A stretch of 64,000 nt of DNA from Planctomycetota bacterium (GTDB lineage Bacteria; Planctomycetota; PUPC01; DSUN01): positions 49,007 through 113,006 of the forward strand of contig DAOOIT010000014.1 of NCBI GenBank assembly GCA_035384565.1. The letters are read 5' to 3'. The position numbers were made by a program, and so were the translations under genes. Below the pieces are notes generated by a model. The model did no database searches and had not been told where the DNA came from. It saw only the letters and a program-made list of their open reading frames with translations. Below, piece by piece: positions 33,574 through 43,514 of this stretch (its first letter is position 1; the number at the start of each line of letters is the position of its first letter).

Positions 33574-35106
33574 TCACGGCTCGCGGATCTCGACCACGGA
33601 GTCGGCCTTCACCGCGCTCTGCGCGACCCGCCGCCGCGAGGGGTAGAACTCGACGGCCACGTCGGCTGCCTCCCGCGCGCCAAGGCCAAAATGCCGCTCG
33701 GTAGCCGAGGCGGCGTAGTAGCTGTGGAAGCTCTGCCTGCCCCAGATCGCCACCTGCTCGTGCCCCAGGCGGTTCCGTGTGCCGGCCTCGAAGACCTCGA
33801 TCCTCGCTCCCGTGGCGGCGCGGTTGCCTTTCGCTCCGAGGAGACGCACGCGGAGCCAGCGCTGCCTCGGCAGGTCGTTGCGGAAGACCTCGACGCCTTT
33901 CTCCCTGCCCTCAGGGCCTTTGCCGCAGGTGAGGAGGTCGAGGTCGCCATCGCCCTCAATATCGCCGAAGCACAGGCCCTCGTCCACCGCCGACCACGCG
34001 CCCGTGGGCAGGCCCCATGCCTCGTTCATCACCTCGAAGCGTCCCCCGCCCAGCCCGCGGAGAATGTAGACGAAGTGGCGACCGTTGATCAGGATGTCAG
34101 GCACGCCGTCGTTGTCGAGGTCCGTGGCCACGGCCCCGCCCCAGTTCGTGTGGGCGAAGCGCAGCCTGTCGCCGCCGGCGATGGCGTCGGGCTTTGCGGC
34201 GAATCGTCCCTGCCCGTCGTTCAGGTAGAGGGCGAGACGCAGGGGCGGCTTGGCGCCCTCGACGCAGATCAGGTCGAAGTCACCGTCCAGGTCGAGGTCG
34301 CCCACGCCGTGAATGCTCCCGCCTTCCGGGTTCAGCCCCGCCTCGACCGTCACGTCGGTGAAGCGCAGCCCGCCGTCGTTGCGCAGGATGCGCCGGCCGG
34401 GCGGGTTGTAGCCACGGCGGGTCACCAGGAAATCGAGGTCGCCATCGCCATCCAGGTCCGCGGGGATCGGGCACGTTTCCTGCGTGCCGACTTCGATGGG
34501 CGCGCCGGCGCCGAACGAGCCACCGCCCTTGCCTCGGAAGAGTAGGATCTTGCGGCTGTCGCGCCCCCCCTCGTCGGCCAGATAGTCAGCAATGCCGTCG
34601 CCGTCGAGGTCCGCGATGGCGCACGCGCGGTTGAAGTGGTCGAGTGTGCGCGGCCGCGTGAAGTTCCAGGCACCGGGCTGGCAGGCATTGCGGTAGAGCA
34701 CGCCCCCGCCGTCGTGCCATGAGGCCAGGATGTCGAGCTTGCCGTCCTCATCGAAGTCGTGGGCGAGGCGGATCTCGCCGCCGGGATACGGAATATCGTC
34801 GCCTGCGCGCACGCCGCGTGGCACGGCCAGCTTCGGGTCCACATACGTGAAATGCCCCTTGCCGTCGTTGCTGGCGGCAGCGGCCGGCGAGCCGTGGCCG
34901 CCGAGGTGCAGGTCGAGGTCGCCATCGCCATCGAGGTCCACCAGATCGATCCCGCTGAGCCACCATATCGGCACAGCGTCGTAGTGCGCTCGGACCGCGG
35001 CAGCGACGCCCGACTCCTCAGTCACGTTGGCAAACGGCTTGGGGGGCACCGACGCGGCGCGCAGGGACGCCGCGAGGATCACGCACAGGAGGGCCAAGGG
35101 CTTCAC
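33574..35106 (-). CDS. Secreted FG-GAP/VCBS beta-propeller protein with ASPIC/UnbV C-terminus
   Basis: This 510-aa protein has a signal peptide (LALLCVILAASLRAAS). At least six calcium-binding FG-GAP/VCBS blades follow, each with a DxDGDGxxD loop: DLVDLDGDGDLDLHLGG, DFDEDGKLDILASW, ADLDGDGIADYLAD, ADLDGDGDLDFLVTR, DLDLDGDFDLICVEG, TDLDNDGVPDILING and GDIEGDGDLDLLTCG. The C-terminal 100 residues match the ASPIC/UnbV domain (RWLRVRLLGAKGNRAATGARIEVFEAG, HFGLGAREAADVAVEFYPSRR). Such proteins are extracellular or surface-anchored; the binding partner is unknown. Confidence 0.9.
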   Translation of the reverse strand: MKPLALLCVILAASLRAASVPPKPFANVTEESGVAAAVRAHYDAVPIWWLSGIDLVDLDGDGDLDLHLGGHGSPAAAASNDGKGHFTYVDPKLAVPRGVRAGDDIPYPGGEIRLAHDFDEDGKLDILASWHDGGGVLYRNACQPGAWNFTRPRTLDHFNRACAIADLDGDGIADYLADEGGRDSRKILLFRGKGGGSFGAGAPIEVGTQETCPIPADLDGDGDLDFLVTRRGYNPPGRRILRNDGGLRFTDVTVEAGLNPEGGSIHGVGDLDLDGDFDLICVEGAKPPLRLALYLNDGQGRFAAKPDAIAGGDRLRFAHTNWGGAVATDLDNDGVPDILINGRHFVYILRGLGGGRFEVMNEAWGLPTGAWSAVDEGLCFGDIEGDGDLDLLTCGKGPEGREKGVEVFRNDLPRQRWLRVRLLGAKGNRAATGARIEVFEAGTRNRLGHEQVAIWGRQSFHSYYAASATERHFGLGAREAADVAVEFYPSRRRVAQSAVKADSVVEIREP

Positions 35107-35174
35107 GCTTCCGCTCCTCTGCCCGGGCCGTCACGCCGCGGGCGCGCTGCCCTCGGGACGGTGCGCGACGAGGC

Positions 35175-35942
35175 TCAGTCTTCGCGAACTTCCAGGCCTC
35201 GAATGCGGCCATCCGCGGTCAGCCGCACATCGGCGCGAAGAGACTTGCCATCCGCCGTCTTGAGCTTCAATTCGAAGGCGACACGGACTTTATCGTTACG
35301 GGCCTCGGTCTGCTTTTCGACCTCAGCGATAGTGGCCCCGGGGCTGACGACATTGAGCAGCTCGGCGATCACCTTGGGCACATCCGCCGCGCCCGTGGGC
35401 GCCGTCAGGCGAGTGGACCGCAGGGCGCCTTCGGCGTCCAGGCCGACCTTGAGTTCGGCCTTCTGGTTGCCTGTGACTGTGAGTGGGATCTCGTACTCGC
35501 ACTCGACCTTGCCGTTGTTGAACCGCGCTCGGCGCTCGCCTTCGCCTATCTTGCCCTCGGGGCAGAGCTTCTTCGCCGTCTCGATAACGACGGCCGGGAG
35601 ATCGGCTTCGGCCACCGGCCCGTGCGCCTCGCTCTCTTCGAGCTTCGGGGCGCCCTCGGGCGTCGCGTCAATCTCAACCTTGTGGACCTTGCCGCTCTTC
35701 ATGGCGACCTCGAGGTCGAAGTCAATCTCCTTCAGCTGCCCCTTGTCATCGCGGTCCGCCTCTTTCTTCGCCGCGGTGATCTTGCCTTCGGGGCAGAGCT
35801 TCGTCACCGCGTCGGCCACCGCAGCCGGCAGTTCCGTCACAGCAACCGGCTGCGCCCCCTTGTCCTCCGCTGCCTTAGCGCCGTCGCTCAGCGAGACCAC
35901 CAGACCCAAGGCCAATGCGCCCATCACCCGGCACCTGCTCAT
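35175..35942 (-). CDS. Secreted protein with three PepSY-like repeats
   Basis: This 255-aa protein has a signal peptide (VMGALALGLVVSLSDGAKAAE). Three repeats of about 75 residues follow. The first two begin with the same block: LPAAVADAVTKLCPEGKITAAKKE and LPAVVIETAKKLCPEGKIGEGERR. The third is VPKVIAELLNVVSPGATIAEVEKQ. This matches the PepSY-like putative beta-lactamase-inhibitor-like fold found in exported proteins. Each repeat alternates one helix with beta strands (KEIDFDLEVAMKSGKVHKVEID). The function is unknown; an inhibitory or binding role is usual for the fold. Confidence 0.75.
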   Translation of the reverse strand: MSRCRVMGALALGLVVSLSDGAKAAEDKGAQPVAVTELPAAVADAVTKLCPEGKITAAKKEADRDDKGQLKEIDFDLEVAMKSGKVHKVEIDATPEGAPKLEESEAHGPVAEADLPAVVIETAKKLCPEGKIGEGERRARFNNGKVECEYEIPLTVTGNQKAELKVGLDAEGALRSTRLTAPTGAADVPKVIAELLNVVSPGATIAEVEKQTEARNDKVRVAFELKLKTADGKSLRADVRLTADGRIRGLEVRED

Positions 35943-36023
35943 GATGCCTGACCTCCTGCAACAAGTGTTTGCCTGCCTGCCCGTGGCGGCAGGCCCCGGA
36001 AACTCGCCGCGCCTGCTCGCGGC

Positions 36024-38372
36024 TCACGGCGTCGGCTTCGTCTCGACTTTGAGCTCGTGGATTGACCAGAAGAGCCCCTCGCTCTTGCCGGTCTGCATGA
36101 TCTTGATGAAGCGGCCGAAGCCCGCCTTGAGGGGGATCTCGGTCACTGCGCCCTTGCCTTCGCCCTTGGCCACCGGCTGGCCCCAGGCCTTGCCGTCGCG
36201 CGAGAGGTAGACCTCGTAGCCGCGCGGGTAGTCGCCGCCCGAGCCTCTGGTGTCGAGCGTGACCTTCGTGACCACCTGCTCGACGGGCAGCTCGATGAGG
36301 AACCACTCGCCGCCGGCCATGGCCGCGCCGGTGTCCCAGCGGGTGTCGGCCTTGCCGTCGGTGGCGTTGCCGGCCTTGTCGGAGTTGTGCGAGGCCGAGA
36401 CTCTCGCGGGGGCCTTCATCGCCTCGGTCACTTTCTTGATGGCGGCCTCGGCCTCGGCCTTGAGGGCCGCGTCGGCCGCGTAGGGCTCCAGGGCTTTGAG
36501 CACGGCCGGATGCCGCAGCTCGGCCATCATGGCGAGCACCTGCTTCTTCTCCTCGGCGCGCGTGGTGAGCTTCATCGCCTCATCATAGCGCTTCAGCACG
36601 TCCTCGATCGGCCGGTCGCTGGGCAAGGCAAGCATGCGCACGTAGCCGCGCAGGGCCAGCACGCGGTGGGTTTCGTTCTTGGTCTCCCGCACGGTCTTGA
36701 GCAGGTCGTCGGCAGGCGCGGCATCGGGCCAGTCGGCCAGGGTGCGCAGCGCGGCATCCTGCACAGAGGCGTCGGCATCGCCCACGGCGGCGCGGACGGC
36801 GGCCAGAGCCTTGTCGCCCCCGAAGCGGCCGAGGACGCGCAGGACGGCGGCCTTGCCGGCCGGCGTGGCCTTGGCGAGTGCGGCCACGAGGGCGTCGGCG
36901 CGTCCCGCCTCATCCTTGAGGTCGCGGGCCACCGTGAGCACGGCCCGTTCGGCGGCCTTGAGTGCCTCGTCGCCCTTGGCCCTCACGAGCAGCGCGACGA
37001 GGGCGGGGAAGGTCTTGTCGTTGGCCAGTTTGCCGATGGCGGTGAACGCCTCGCGGCGAACCCCCTCGTCTTCATCTTCGGCGCACCTGAGCAGTTCGGG
37101 CACCGTGTCCTCGGCGCGGCGCGCGGCGAGCGTCTTGATCAGCTCGGCGCGGCCCTTGGCGTCGGCCCTCTTCAGTTCGGCCAGGATGGCGGCGTTCACG
37201 CCGTCGCCCTTGAGGACGTTGAGCGAGGCGCGCGCGGCGTCGGCCTCGGGCGCCTTGTCGCCGGCGGCGGCCTTCACGAGCAGCGGCACCACGGCGGCAT
37301 CGCCCAGCCCTGCAAGGGCCTGGAGAGCGGCTATCCGCACCCGCTCGTCCTGGTGCGAAGTCGCGGCGACCACGGCAGGAGTGGCCGCCCTGTCGCCTCG
37401 CGTGGCCAGGGCTTCGAGCACGAGCGCCTGGGCAGCGGGCGCGAGCTTGGGCAGTTCCGCGGCGAACGCCTTGGTGGCCTCGGCGCCCGGCACGTCGCGG
37501 ATGAACGACACGGCCACGCCCTGCATCGCGGGATCGCCGCTCTGGAGCGGTTTGAGGATGAGGGCGATAGCGTCGGCCCCGCCCACGGCCACCAGGCCGC
37601 GCAGAGCGGCGGCTCGGACGCTCTTCGGCTCCTTGTCGCTATAGAGCGGCTCGTAGATCGCCTTTGCCTTGTCCTTCTGGCCCGCGGCAAGATAGGCGTC
37701 GGCGCAGCGCAGCCAGCCGTCGGTCACCGTCTGGAGCATCGCACCGCTGGCGCCCGCCCGGGCCGCGGCCAGGGCCTTCGCTGCGTCGTCCCCTGCGATC
37801 TTGCCGAGGGCGCGGGCAGCGGCCAGAGCGACGGCGGCATCCGCGTCCTTGAGCAGCTTGACGAGCGCGGAGACTGCCTCGGCATCGCGGCGTTCGCCCA
37901 CGGAGTTGACAATGCCCACCAGCGTGGCGCCCTTCGTCGTCGCGAGCGCATCACGCAGTGCCTTGCCTGCCTCGGGGCAGGGCATCGGCTGAAGCGCATA
38001 GCGGGCCATGTGCGAGAGCTGCTCGTCGGGGAGCAGCGTGGCCAGGGCAGGCACGCTGGCCGCGGTGCCCATCATCATGAGTTGGCGGCACGCGAAGCTG
38101 CGCGCGTCGGGGCTGGCTTGCTTGTCTGCCACGAGCGCCGCGAGGTGCTTCTCCAGCTCCCTGCGCAGCGCGGGGTCGCCCAGCGACTCGACCGCCTTGT
38201 TGGCGATGGCCTGGAACTCGCCGGTCGCCTCGCCCACCTTGGCCGTACGGATCTTCTGGAAAAGCGCAGGATCCGCCCCGACGGCCTCGCCGCCCACGGC
38301 GAGCCACGCTCCGCCAGTCACCCAGCCCATAGCTAACAGGCACGCAAACAATGACGGCATCCGGCGACGCAT
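36024..38372 (-). CDS. Secreted HEAT-repeat protein with discoidin-like C-terminus
   Basis: This 782-aa protein has a signal peptide (LFACLLAMGWVTGGAWLAVGGEA). About 15 HEAT/PBS-lyase helical repeats cover residues 60-640, for example LLKDADAAVALAAARALGKIAGDDAAKAL and GDADASVQDAALRTLADWPDAAPAD. The last 130 residues read as an F5/8-type C (discoidin) carbohydrate-binding module: VSASHNSDKAGNATDGKADTRWDTGAAMAGGEWFLIELP and VYLSRDGKAWGQPVA. It is probably an extracellular or periplasmic scaffold that binds glycans. The gene is Ala-rich, and the opposite strand is also open as a shadow. Confidence 0.85.
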   Translation of the reverse strand: MRRRMPSLFACLLAMGWVTGGAWLAVGGEAVGADPALFQKIRTAKVGEATGEFQAIANKAVESLGDPALRRELEKHLAALVADKQASPDARSFACRQLMMMGTAASVPALATLLPDEQLSHMARYALQPMPCPEAGKALRDALATTKGATLVGIVNSVGERRDAEAVSALVKLLKDADAAVALAAARALGKIAGDDAAKALAAARAGASGAMLQTVTDGWLRCADAYLAAGQKDKAKAIYEPLYSDKEPKSVRAAALRGLVAVGGADAIALILKPLQSGDPAMQGVAVSFIRDVPGAEATKAFAAELPKLAPAAQALVLEALATRGDRAATPAVVAATSHQDERVRIAALQALAGLGDAAVVPLLVKAAAGDKAPEADAARASLNVLKGDGVNAAILAELKRADAKGRAELIKTLAARRAEDTVPELLRCAEDEDEGVRREAFTAIGKLANDKTFPALVALLVRAKGDEALKAAERAVLTVARDLKDEAGRADALVAALAKATPAGKAAVLRVLGRFGGDKALAAVRAAVGDADASVQDAALRTLADWPDAAPADDLLKTVRETKNETHRVLALRGYVRMLALPSDRPIEDVLKRYDEAMKLTTRAEEKKQVLAMMAELRHPAVLKALEPYAADAALKAEAEAAIKKVTEAMKAPARVSASHNSDKAGNATDGKADTRWDTGAAMAGGEWFLIELPVEQVVTKVTLDTRGSGGDYPRGYEVYLSRDGKAWGQPVAKGEGKGAVTEIPLKAGFGRFIKIMQTGKSEGLFWSIHELKVETKPTP

Positions 38373-38416
38373 GAGAGCCTCCTAGCGGCACGGAGTGGAG
38401 TTGGGGCACGACAGAC

Positions 38417-38444
38417 AGAATAGCCAAAGCGGGGCAGGAGTCAA
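38417..38444 (-). promoter_or_regulatory. Putative promoter of the HEAT-discoidin gene
   Basis: On the minus strand TTGACT (38439-38444), a 16-bp spacer and TATTCT (38417-38422) lie 45 bases before the ATG at 38372. Confidence 0.45.
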
Positions 38445-38462
38445 GCGGCGTTCGGCCGGGAA

Positions 38463-41400
38463 TCACCCACCTCGCCGACCTCGGCGACGCAGGAGGGCCA
38501 GGCCGCCGAGCGCAAGCAGCGTGAGCGTGGCCGGTTCGGGCGAGACGGCGAGGCGCAAGGCCTGCGAGCCGTCGGGCAACTCCACGATGCTCGGCCACCA
38601 GATCGGCCCGCCCTGGGCGTCGGCGAAGTCGAAGGTCACCGCCCCGAAGCCCGAGATGCCCCCGGTGGCCGTCAGCACGTCGAAGTAGTCGCCCGGCTGC
38701 GGCACAAAGCCGCTCACGAGGTCCACGTTAATCACCCCGCCCAGGACGGCGGTGCCGGGCATGCCGACGACCTCGATCCAGTCGTAGGTGGTGCCCTGGC
38801 CCGTGCCGCCCAGTTCGGCGAGCATCGTGCCGCTCTGGACGTAGCTGCCATCCACCAGGAGATGGCCTGGGGTGTTGCCTGCCGAGATGAGCGACCCGAG
38901 CGCCACGTCGAGGTTGCCGATCACCGCGCCGTTCCCCGTGAGCGTCTGGCCGGCGGCCAGGGCGTAGACGCCGCCGGCGACCGCCGAGACATCGAAGAAG
39001 GCGTCCACGTGGATGATCGAGCTGCCGGCCAGCGAGCCATTGCCAGTGATGGCCAGCGTGCCGCCCGAGATGATTGTGGCGCCGGCATAGGTGCTGGCCG
39101 CGCTCAGAACCAGGGTGCCGGCTCCTGTCTTGGTGAGTCCGCCGTTGCGGATCACGGGCGTGATGCTGGTGGTGCCGCTGAGAATATCGAAGACGCGGGT
39201 CGCCCCCATGAGGTCGAGGAAGCGCGGGCCGCTGGTGTTGGGGTTCAGGATACTGTTGCTTCCCGTGCCGGTGAAGTCGCCCGCCAGGTTGACCAGAGCG
39301 GTGGGCGCGCCGCCGAGCTGGCCGAGTTGCAGGGTGGCGCCGTTCATCGTGAGGCCGCCGGCGCCGATGTGCAGAGTCGTGTCGCCGCTATTGGCGCCCA
39401 GCCGCAGATTGCTGGCGCCGCTCAGGCTCATTGCGTTAGCCGTGAGGGAGGCGCCGCTGTTCACGTCGTGCAGGATGCCTGCGGTGATGGTCAGCACCCC
39501 ATTGACTGTGAGGTTGCTGAGAACGGAGGCGCCTGTCGAGTTGATGGTGACGTCGTCCACCGTCTCGGCGTTGCCTTGGGTGGTGAAGATGGCCGAGCCG
39601 TTGACCATGATGTCGGCGGTGTTCGGGATCTGGTGGGCGGCAGCGAGGCTGAGGGTGCCGGCGTTGACCAGGATGTTGCCGCCCACGGCATTGACGCCGG
39701 CCGACTTCTGGAGCGTCAGCACGCCGCCGGCCACGGTGGTCAGGCCACCGTAGGTGTTGGCCGCCGAGCCTCCGAGGGTCAGGGAGCCGCTTCCCTGTTT
39801 GGTGAGCGCGAGGCCCGCGCCGCTGAGCACGCCGCCATATGAGTAGTTGGCCGAGTTGTTGACCGTGAGCGTGGCCGCCGTGGCGCTGGTGATCGCCTTC
39901 GTGCCGCCGGTGCTGTTGAAGGCCAGGCCCGATACGGTCTGGCTGTTGCCATTGAGGTCGAGCGTGGCGCTGTTCGTGTCGCCCTGCCCCATCGTGAGCA
40001 GTGTGGTGCTGGGCAGCACATTGGCGGCGCCCATGCGCAGGGTGCCGACCGAGACCTGGGTGTTGCCCCAAACGTAGGACTCGCCCGCCGCGCCCACGAC
40101 CCAGGTGCTGTTGTCCGTCTTGTTCAGGACGGCGTTCGGCGCGTTGATGCTGCCGGCGATCGTCCCTGTTCCTCCGCCCCCCCGCACGAAGATCGTGCCG
40201 GTGAAGCCGCCGAGGCCGGCGCTCAGATCGCCGTTGATCCTGAAGGTTCCGCTCTCCACGTAGAGCTGGTCCAGGCCATTGCCATTCAGGATGACGTCGC
40301 CGTTCCACACGTTGTTGCCGCTGCTGCTGCGGAGCGCCGTGCGGTAGTTGCTGGCGTTGTTCGAATTGAGCGTCACCGCGACGCCGTTCACCGTGATGTT
40401 GTTCTGAAGCTCGAGTTGCGTGCCGGTGCCGCCGGCCACGGTCGTGTTGAGCACCGTGACGCCCGACGAGCCACTCAGCGCGTTCGAGTTGGTCAACCGG
40501 AGCGCGCCGGCGTTCACCGTCGTCGCGCCCGAGTAGGTGTTCGCGCCCGAGAGGATGAGGGTGCCGGAGCCCGCCTTGGTGAGGCCGCCCGTGCCGGAGA
40601 GGGTGCCGGCGAAGGTCGTGCTCGAGTTGTCGCCGCCGGCCGTGAGGGTGCCTCCGCCCAGGTACACGTTCGTGCCGGCCACGCCGGCCAGCGAGCCAAT
40701 CGTCTGGCTGATCCCGTTGAGATCCAGCGCAGCGCCCGCCGCGGACAGCGTCACGGCCGTGCCCGTGGGCAGATACGTCACGTCGGGGTCGTAGAACTGG
40801 AAACTCGCCCCGCCGTAGCGGTAGGCAGGGCCGCCGTCCACATTCGTCGGGTAGGTGTTCCCCGGGGGATTCCCATAGCGGCTGGTGCCGATGAAGGTGA
40901 GATTGGCGGCTGGCCCTCCATCCACCGGCCCCGCGCTCATAGCGACGCTCATCGTATTGTAGTTCGGGTCCACGTTGTAGCTGTCGCCCCAGACGGTGTA
41001 GTTGCCCGGGGCGAGAACGACGGGCGTTGCCAGGGGCACGAAGCGGTAGCCGTAGCTGAGCGCCGCGCCGGTGCCGGCGGGCACGACCGCCGCGGCATAG
41101 GTGGTGCCGCCGCCCACCGAGGTGATGTACACGTTGTGGGCAGCCGTGAGCCCATTCACTCCGGCATCGTAGAAGCCCAGGTGCGTGACAGTGATCGGCT
41201 GGCCGGCGGCCACCGTGAAGTCGTAGCCCAGCGAGCCGCCCCAGGCCTGGTTCGACGTGGTGTTGTTCGTGATGAGATAGGCCTGGTTCCCAATCCGCAA
41301 CGTGCCGGCCGACACGATGGTCGCGCCCGTGTACGTGTTGTTGCCCGCGAGGGTGAGCGTGCCGGCGCCGCTCTTCGTGAAGCCGGTGCCCGCCAACGGC

Positions 41401-41792
41401 GCGGCGAGCGTGGCGTTGACGTTGGCCGCGATGGTGGGCGAGCCCGAGAGCGTGAGCGTGTTGCCGACGCCCGCGATCACATAGTTGCCGGCGCCGGGCG
41501 CGTTGAACGTGATGTTGCCCGCGGTGATGGCAGAGCCGAGCGTGACAGTGCCGGCCACGCCCGACGCCGCGCCGAAGATCGCCTGGTCGGGCGTGGCGTT
41601 GTTCCAGGTCGCGTTGGCCGCACCCGTCCACCAGTTCGCGTTCGCGGTGTCCCAGATACCGCCCCCGTCCTGCGCGCCAACGGAGCCGGTGTCGGCGTCC
41701 CAAGTCAGGAGCGTGGCGTGTGCAGGGAGGACGATGGCGGCGAGCACGAGAGCCAGACGGGCTGCGCCGAGTCTCCTGTGGCTTCGCACCAT
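38463..41792 (-). CDS. PEP-CTERM protein with autotransporter-associated beta-strand repeats
   Basis: This protein of about 1109 aa starts at ATG 41792, directly before a signal peptide (RLALVLAAIVLPAHAT). The body begins with TLLTWDADTGSVGAQDGGGIWDTANANWW and contains many PATR repeats of the form GGLTKAGSGTLILSGANTYSGATTVNAGALRLT, which fold as a right-handed beta-helix. The C-terminus is SPEPATLTLLALGGLALLRRRGRRGG, a textbook PEP-CTERM sorting signal (PEP motif, helix, Arg cluster). It should therefore be processed by an exosortase encoded elsewhere. It is probably a surface or extracellular-matrix protein. An open frame continues upstream of 41792 but lacks a signal peptide at its start. 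Confidence 0.92.
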   Translation of the reverse strand: MVRSHRRLGAARLALVLAAIVLPAHATLLTWDADTGSVGAQDGGGIWDTANANWWTGAANATWNNATPDQAIFGAASGVAGTVTLGSAITAGNITFNAPGAGNYVIAGVGNTLTLSGSPTIAANVNATLAAPLAGTGFTKSGAGTLTLAGNNTYTGATIVSAGTLRIGNQAYLITNNTTSNQAWGGSLGYDFTVAAGQPITVTHLGFYDAGVNGLTAAHNVYITSVGGGTTYAAAVVPAGTGAALSYGYRFVPLATPVVLAPGNYTVWGDSYNVDPNYNTMSVAMSAGPVDGGPAANLTFIGTSRYGNPPGNTYPTNVDGGPAYRYGGASFQFYDPDVTYLPTGTAVTLSAAGAALDLNGISQTIGSLAGVAGTNVYLGGGTLTAGGDNSSTTFAGTLSGTGGLTKAGSGTLILSGANTYSGATTVNAGALRLTNSNALSGSSGVTVLNTTVAGGTGTQLELQNNITVNGVAVTLNSNNASNYRTALRSSSGNNVWNGDVILNGNGLDQLYVESGTFRINGDLSAGLGGFTGTIFVRGGGGTGTIAGSINAPNAVLNKTDNSTWVVGAAGESYVWGNTQVSVGTLRMGAANVLPSTTLLTMGQGDTNSATLDLNGNSQTVSGLAFNSTGGTKAITSATAATLTVNNSANYSYGGVLSGAGLALTKQGSGSLTLGGSAANTYGGLTTVAGGVLTLQKSAGVNAVGGNILVNAGTLSLAAAHQIPNTADIMVNGSAIFTTQGNAETVDDVTINSTGASVLSNLTVNGVLTITAGILHDVNSGASLTANAMSLSGASNLRLGANSGDTTLHIGAGGLTMNGATLQLGQLGGAPTALVNLAGDFTGTGSNSILNPNTSGPRFLDLMGATRVFDILSGTTSITPVIRNGGLTKTGAGTLVLSAASTYAGATIISGGTLAITGNGSLAGSSIIHVDAFFDVSAVAGGVYALAAGQTLTGNGAVIGNLDVALGSLISAGNTPGHLLVDGSYVQSGTMLAELGGTGQGTTYDWIEVVGMPGTAVLGGVINVDLVSGFVPQPGDYFDVLTATGGISGFGAVTFDFADAQGGPIWWPSIVELPDGSQALRLAVSPEPATLTLLALGGLALLRRRGRRGG

Positions 41793-41844
41793 GGTCGTTC
41801 GGTCCTCAATTGACCGGGGCAAGGAGGCGGCAACAGCGTCTGTC

Positions 41845-41873
41845 ACAGTACATGCGGGCTGCGTTCCTGTCAA
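41845..41873 (-). promoter_or_regulatory. Putative promoter of the large PEP-CTERM gene
   Basis: On the minus strand a perfect TTGACA (41868-41873) is followed after 17 bp by a weak TACTGT (41845-41850), 53 bases before the ATG at 41792. Confidence 0.4.
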
Positions 41874-41982
41874 GCGGCATTCGCACGAGGCATGGGGCAG
41901 CCCGGGGCTGCGCCGCGGCGGCGCCGTACCGCTGAGCGCCCCATGACGCAGGAACCCCTCGGACCGCCTGTAGGAAGCACCC

Positions 41983-43350
41983 TTAGAGCGTCCAGCCTTT
42001 CCGGTACTCGCGGGCGATGTACTGGTTGGCCTCGGGGACGTTGGTGACCTTCATCTGCTCGGCATCCCAGACCACCTTCTTGCCTGTGCGGATGGCCAGA
42101 TTGCCCAGGAGCACCATCTCGGTGAGGGGGCCCGCGTAGTCGGCGAAGTTGGCGCCCGCCGGCTCACCGCCCTTGCAGGCGCGGAGCCACTCCTGGTAGT
42201 GGCCGGGCGACCGCGGGATGCTCTTCGCGGGGAGGCTGCTCTTGAGCTCCTGGAACTTGGCCTCCGGCACGATCCGGGCGCCATCGGCGTAGACGCCCGC
42301 CAGAATCGTCGCCTTGTCCCCAATGATGAGCTGGCCGCCGATCCCGCCCGGCAGCTTGCGGTCCGGCTCCATGTCCTTGGGTCGAGGCACCTCCAGCTCC
42401 TTCGGCCGGCTCTTGTCCTCGTAACCGTCGTTCCACACGACCTTTACGGGCGCCATGTTGCCACGCGCGGGATAGTGGAAGGTGATCTGCGACCACTTGG
42501 GCGCCGTCTCGTTGTTGACCGGCGAGCTCACGGCCTCCATCTCCAGGGTCTTGGCCTCGCCGAGCTTGAGCGCCCAGAAGGCCGCATCCATCGCGTGGCA
42601 CGCGATGTCGCCGAGCGCGCCCGACCCGAAGTCCCACCACCCGCGCCAGGCGAAGGGGTGATAGGCGGGGTGGTAGGGCCGCTCGGGGGCGGGGCCGAGC
42701 CACAGATTCCAGTCGAGATGGGCGGGCACCTGGGGTGTATCCTTCGGCCTGTCAATGCCTTGCGGCCAGATGGGGCGGTTGGTCCAATAGTGCACCTCGC
42801 GCACCTGCCCCAGCACGCCGCCCCACACCCACTCGCAGATGAGGCGGATCTGCTCGGAGGAGTGCCCCTGGATCCCCATGAGGGTGGCGACCTTGGAGGC
42901 CTTGGCCTGCCTGGTGAGCTCGCGGGCCTCGAAGATCGAGTGGGTGAGCGGCTTCTGGCAGAAGACGTGCTTGCCCATCTTCATCGCCATCATCGAGGCC
43001 GGGGCGTGAACGTGGTCGGCCGTGGAAACCGTCACCGCGTCAATCTGCTTGTCCAGCTCCTGGAGCATGACGCGGAAGTCCTTGAACTTCTTCGCGTTCG
43101 GGTGCGCCTTGAACGAGCCCTCGCCCTTCTTCTCGTCCACGTCGCACAAGGCCACGATGTTCTCGCTCGACACGCCGGCCACATCGCCGCCGCCCTTGCC
43201 GCCCACGCCGATGCAGGCGATGTTCAGCTTGTCGCTGGCCGCCTGCTTGCCCTCGCCGCCCAGCACGTCGCGGGACACGAACGTGAAGGCGAAGGCCGAT
43301 GTGGCCGCTCCGCCCAGAAAGACCCGACGCGAGACGCAACTGCTCTTCAA
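41983..43350 (-). CDS. Gfo/Idh/MocA family oxidoreductase, Tat-exported
   Basis: This 455-aa protein, read from TTG 43350 (AAGGAG eight bases upstream), has a Tat signal CVSRRVFLGGAATSAFAFTF. An in-frame GTG at 43386 would add 12 residues but has no ribosome binding site. The nucleotide fold begins IACIGVGGKGGGDVAG. The EKP motif is replaced by HVFCQKPLTHSIFEA, with Gln for Glu, as in many exported planctomycete members. WDLWLGPA-type (WNLWLGPAPERPY) and ACHAMDAAFWALKLG blocks are typical. The protein is a homologue of the edge gene at 1-697. The substrate is unknown. Confidence 0.9.
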   Translation of the reverse strand: MKSSCVSRRVFLGGAATSAFAFTFVSRDVLGGEGKQAASDKLNIACIGVGGKGGGDVAGVSSENIVALCDVDEKKGEGSFKAHPNAKKFKDFRVMLQELDKQIDAVTVSTADHVHAPASMMAMKMGKHVFCQKPLTHSIFEARELTRQAKASKVATLMGIQGHSSEQIRLICEWVWGGVLGQVREVHYWTNRPIWPQGIDRPKDTPQVPAHLDWNLWLGPAPERPYHPAYHPFAWRGWWDFGSGALGDIACHAMDAAFWALKLGEAKTLEMEAVSSPVNNETAPKWSQITFHYPARGNMAPVKVVWNDGYEDKSRPKELEVPRPKDMEPDRKLPGGIGGQLIIGDKATILAGVYADGARIVPEAKFQELKSSLPAKSIPRSPGHYQEWLRACKGGEPAGANFADYAGPLTEMVLLGNLAIRTGKKVVWDAEQMKVTNVPEANQYIAREYRKGWTL

Positions 43351-43396
43351 GTCCAGGGCTCCTTCGCTCCAGAGGAAACGGTGCACGTGATCCTAG

Positions 43397-43425
43397 ATTC
43401 TACAGAACTTCGCCCGGCGCCGCAA
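43397..43425 (-). promoter_or_regulatory. Putative promoter of the Tat Gfo/Idh gene at 43350
   Basis: On the minus strand TTGCGG (43420-43425), a 17-bp spacer and TAGAAT (43397-43402) lie 47 bases before the TTG start. Confidence 0.5.
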
Positions 43426-43514
43426 GCAGGTCTGCCTGTTGCGGGCAGGACCGCTGTCGGCGAACGCCCCGCCTCCATGCTCATCCGCGACGCGCTCTAC
43501 CACACCCATCACAC

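Noticed and set aside
39436..41703. Long alternative frame on the minus strand within the PEP-CTERM gene
   Set aside because: It is a +1 shadow, very Arg/His-rich. The overlapping frame has a signal peptide, PATR repeats and a PEP-CTERM tail.
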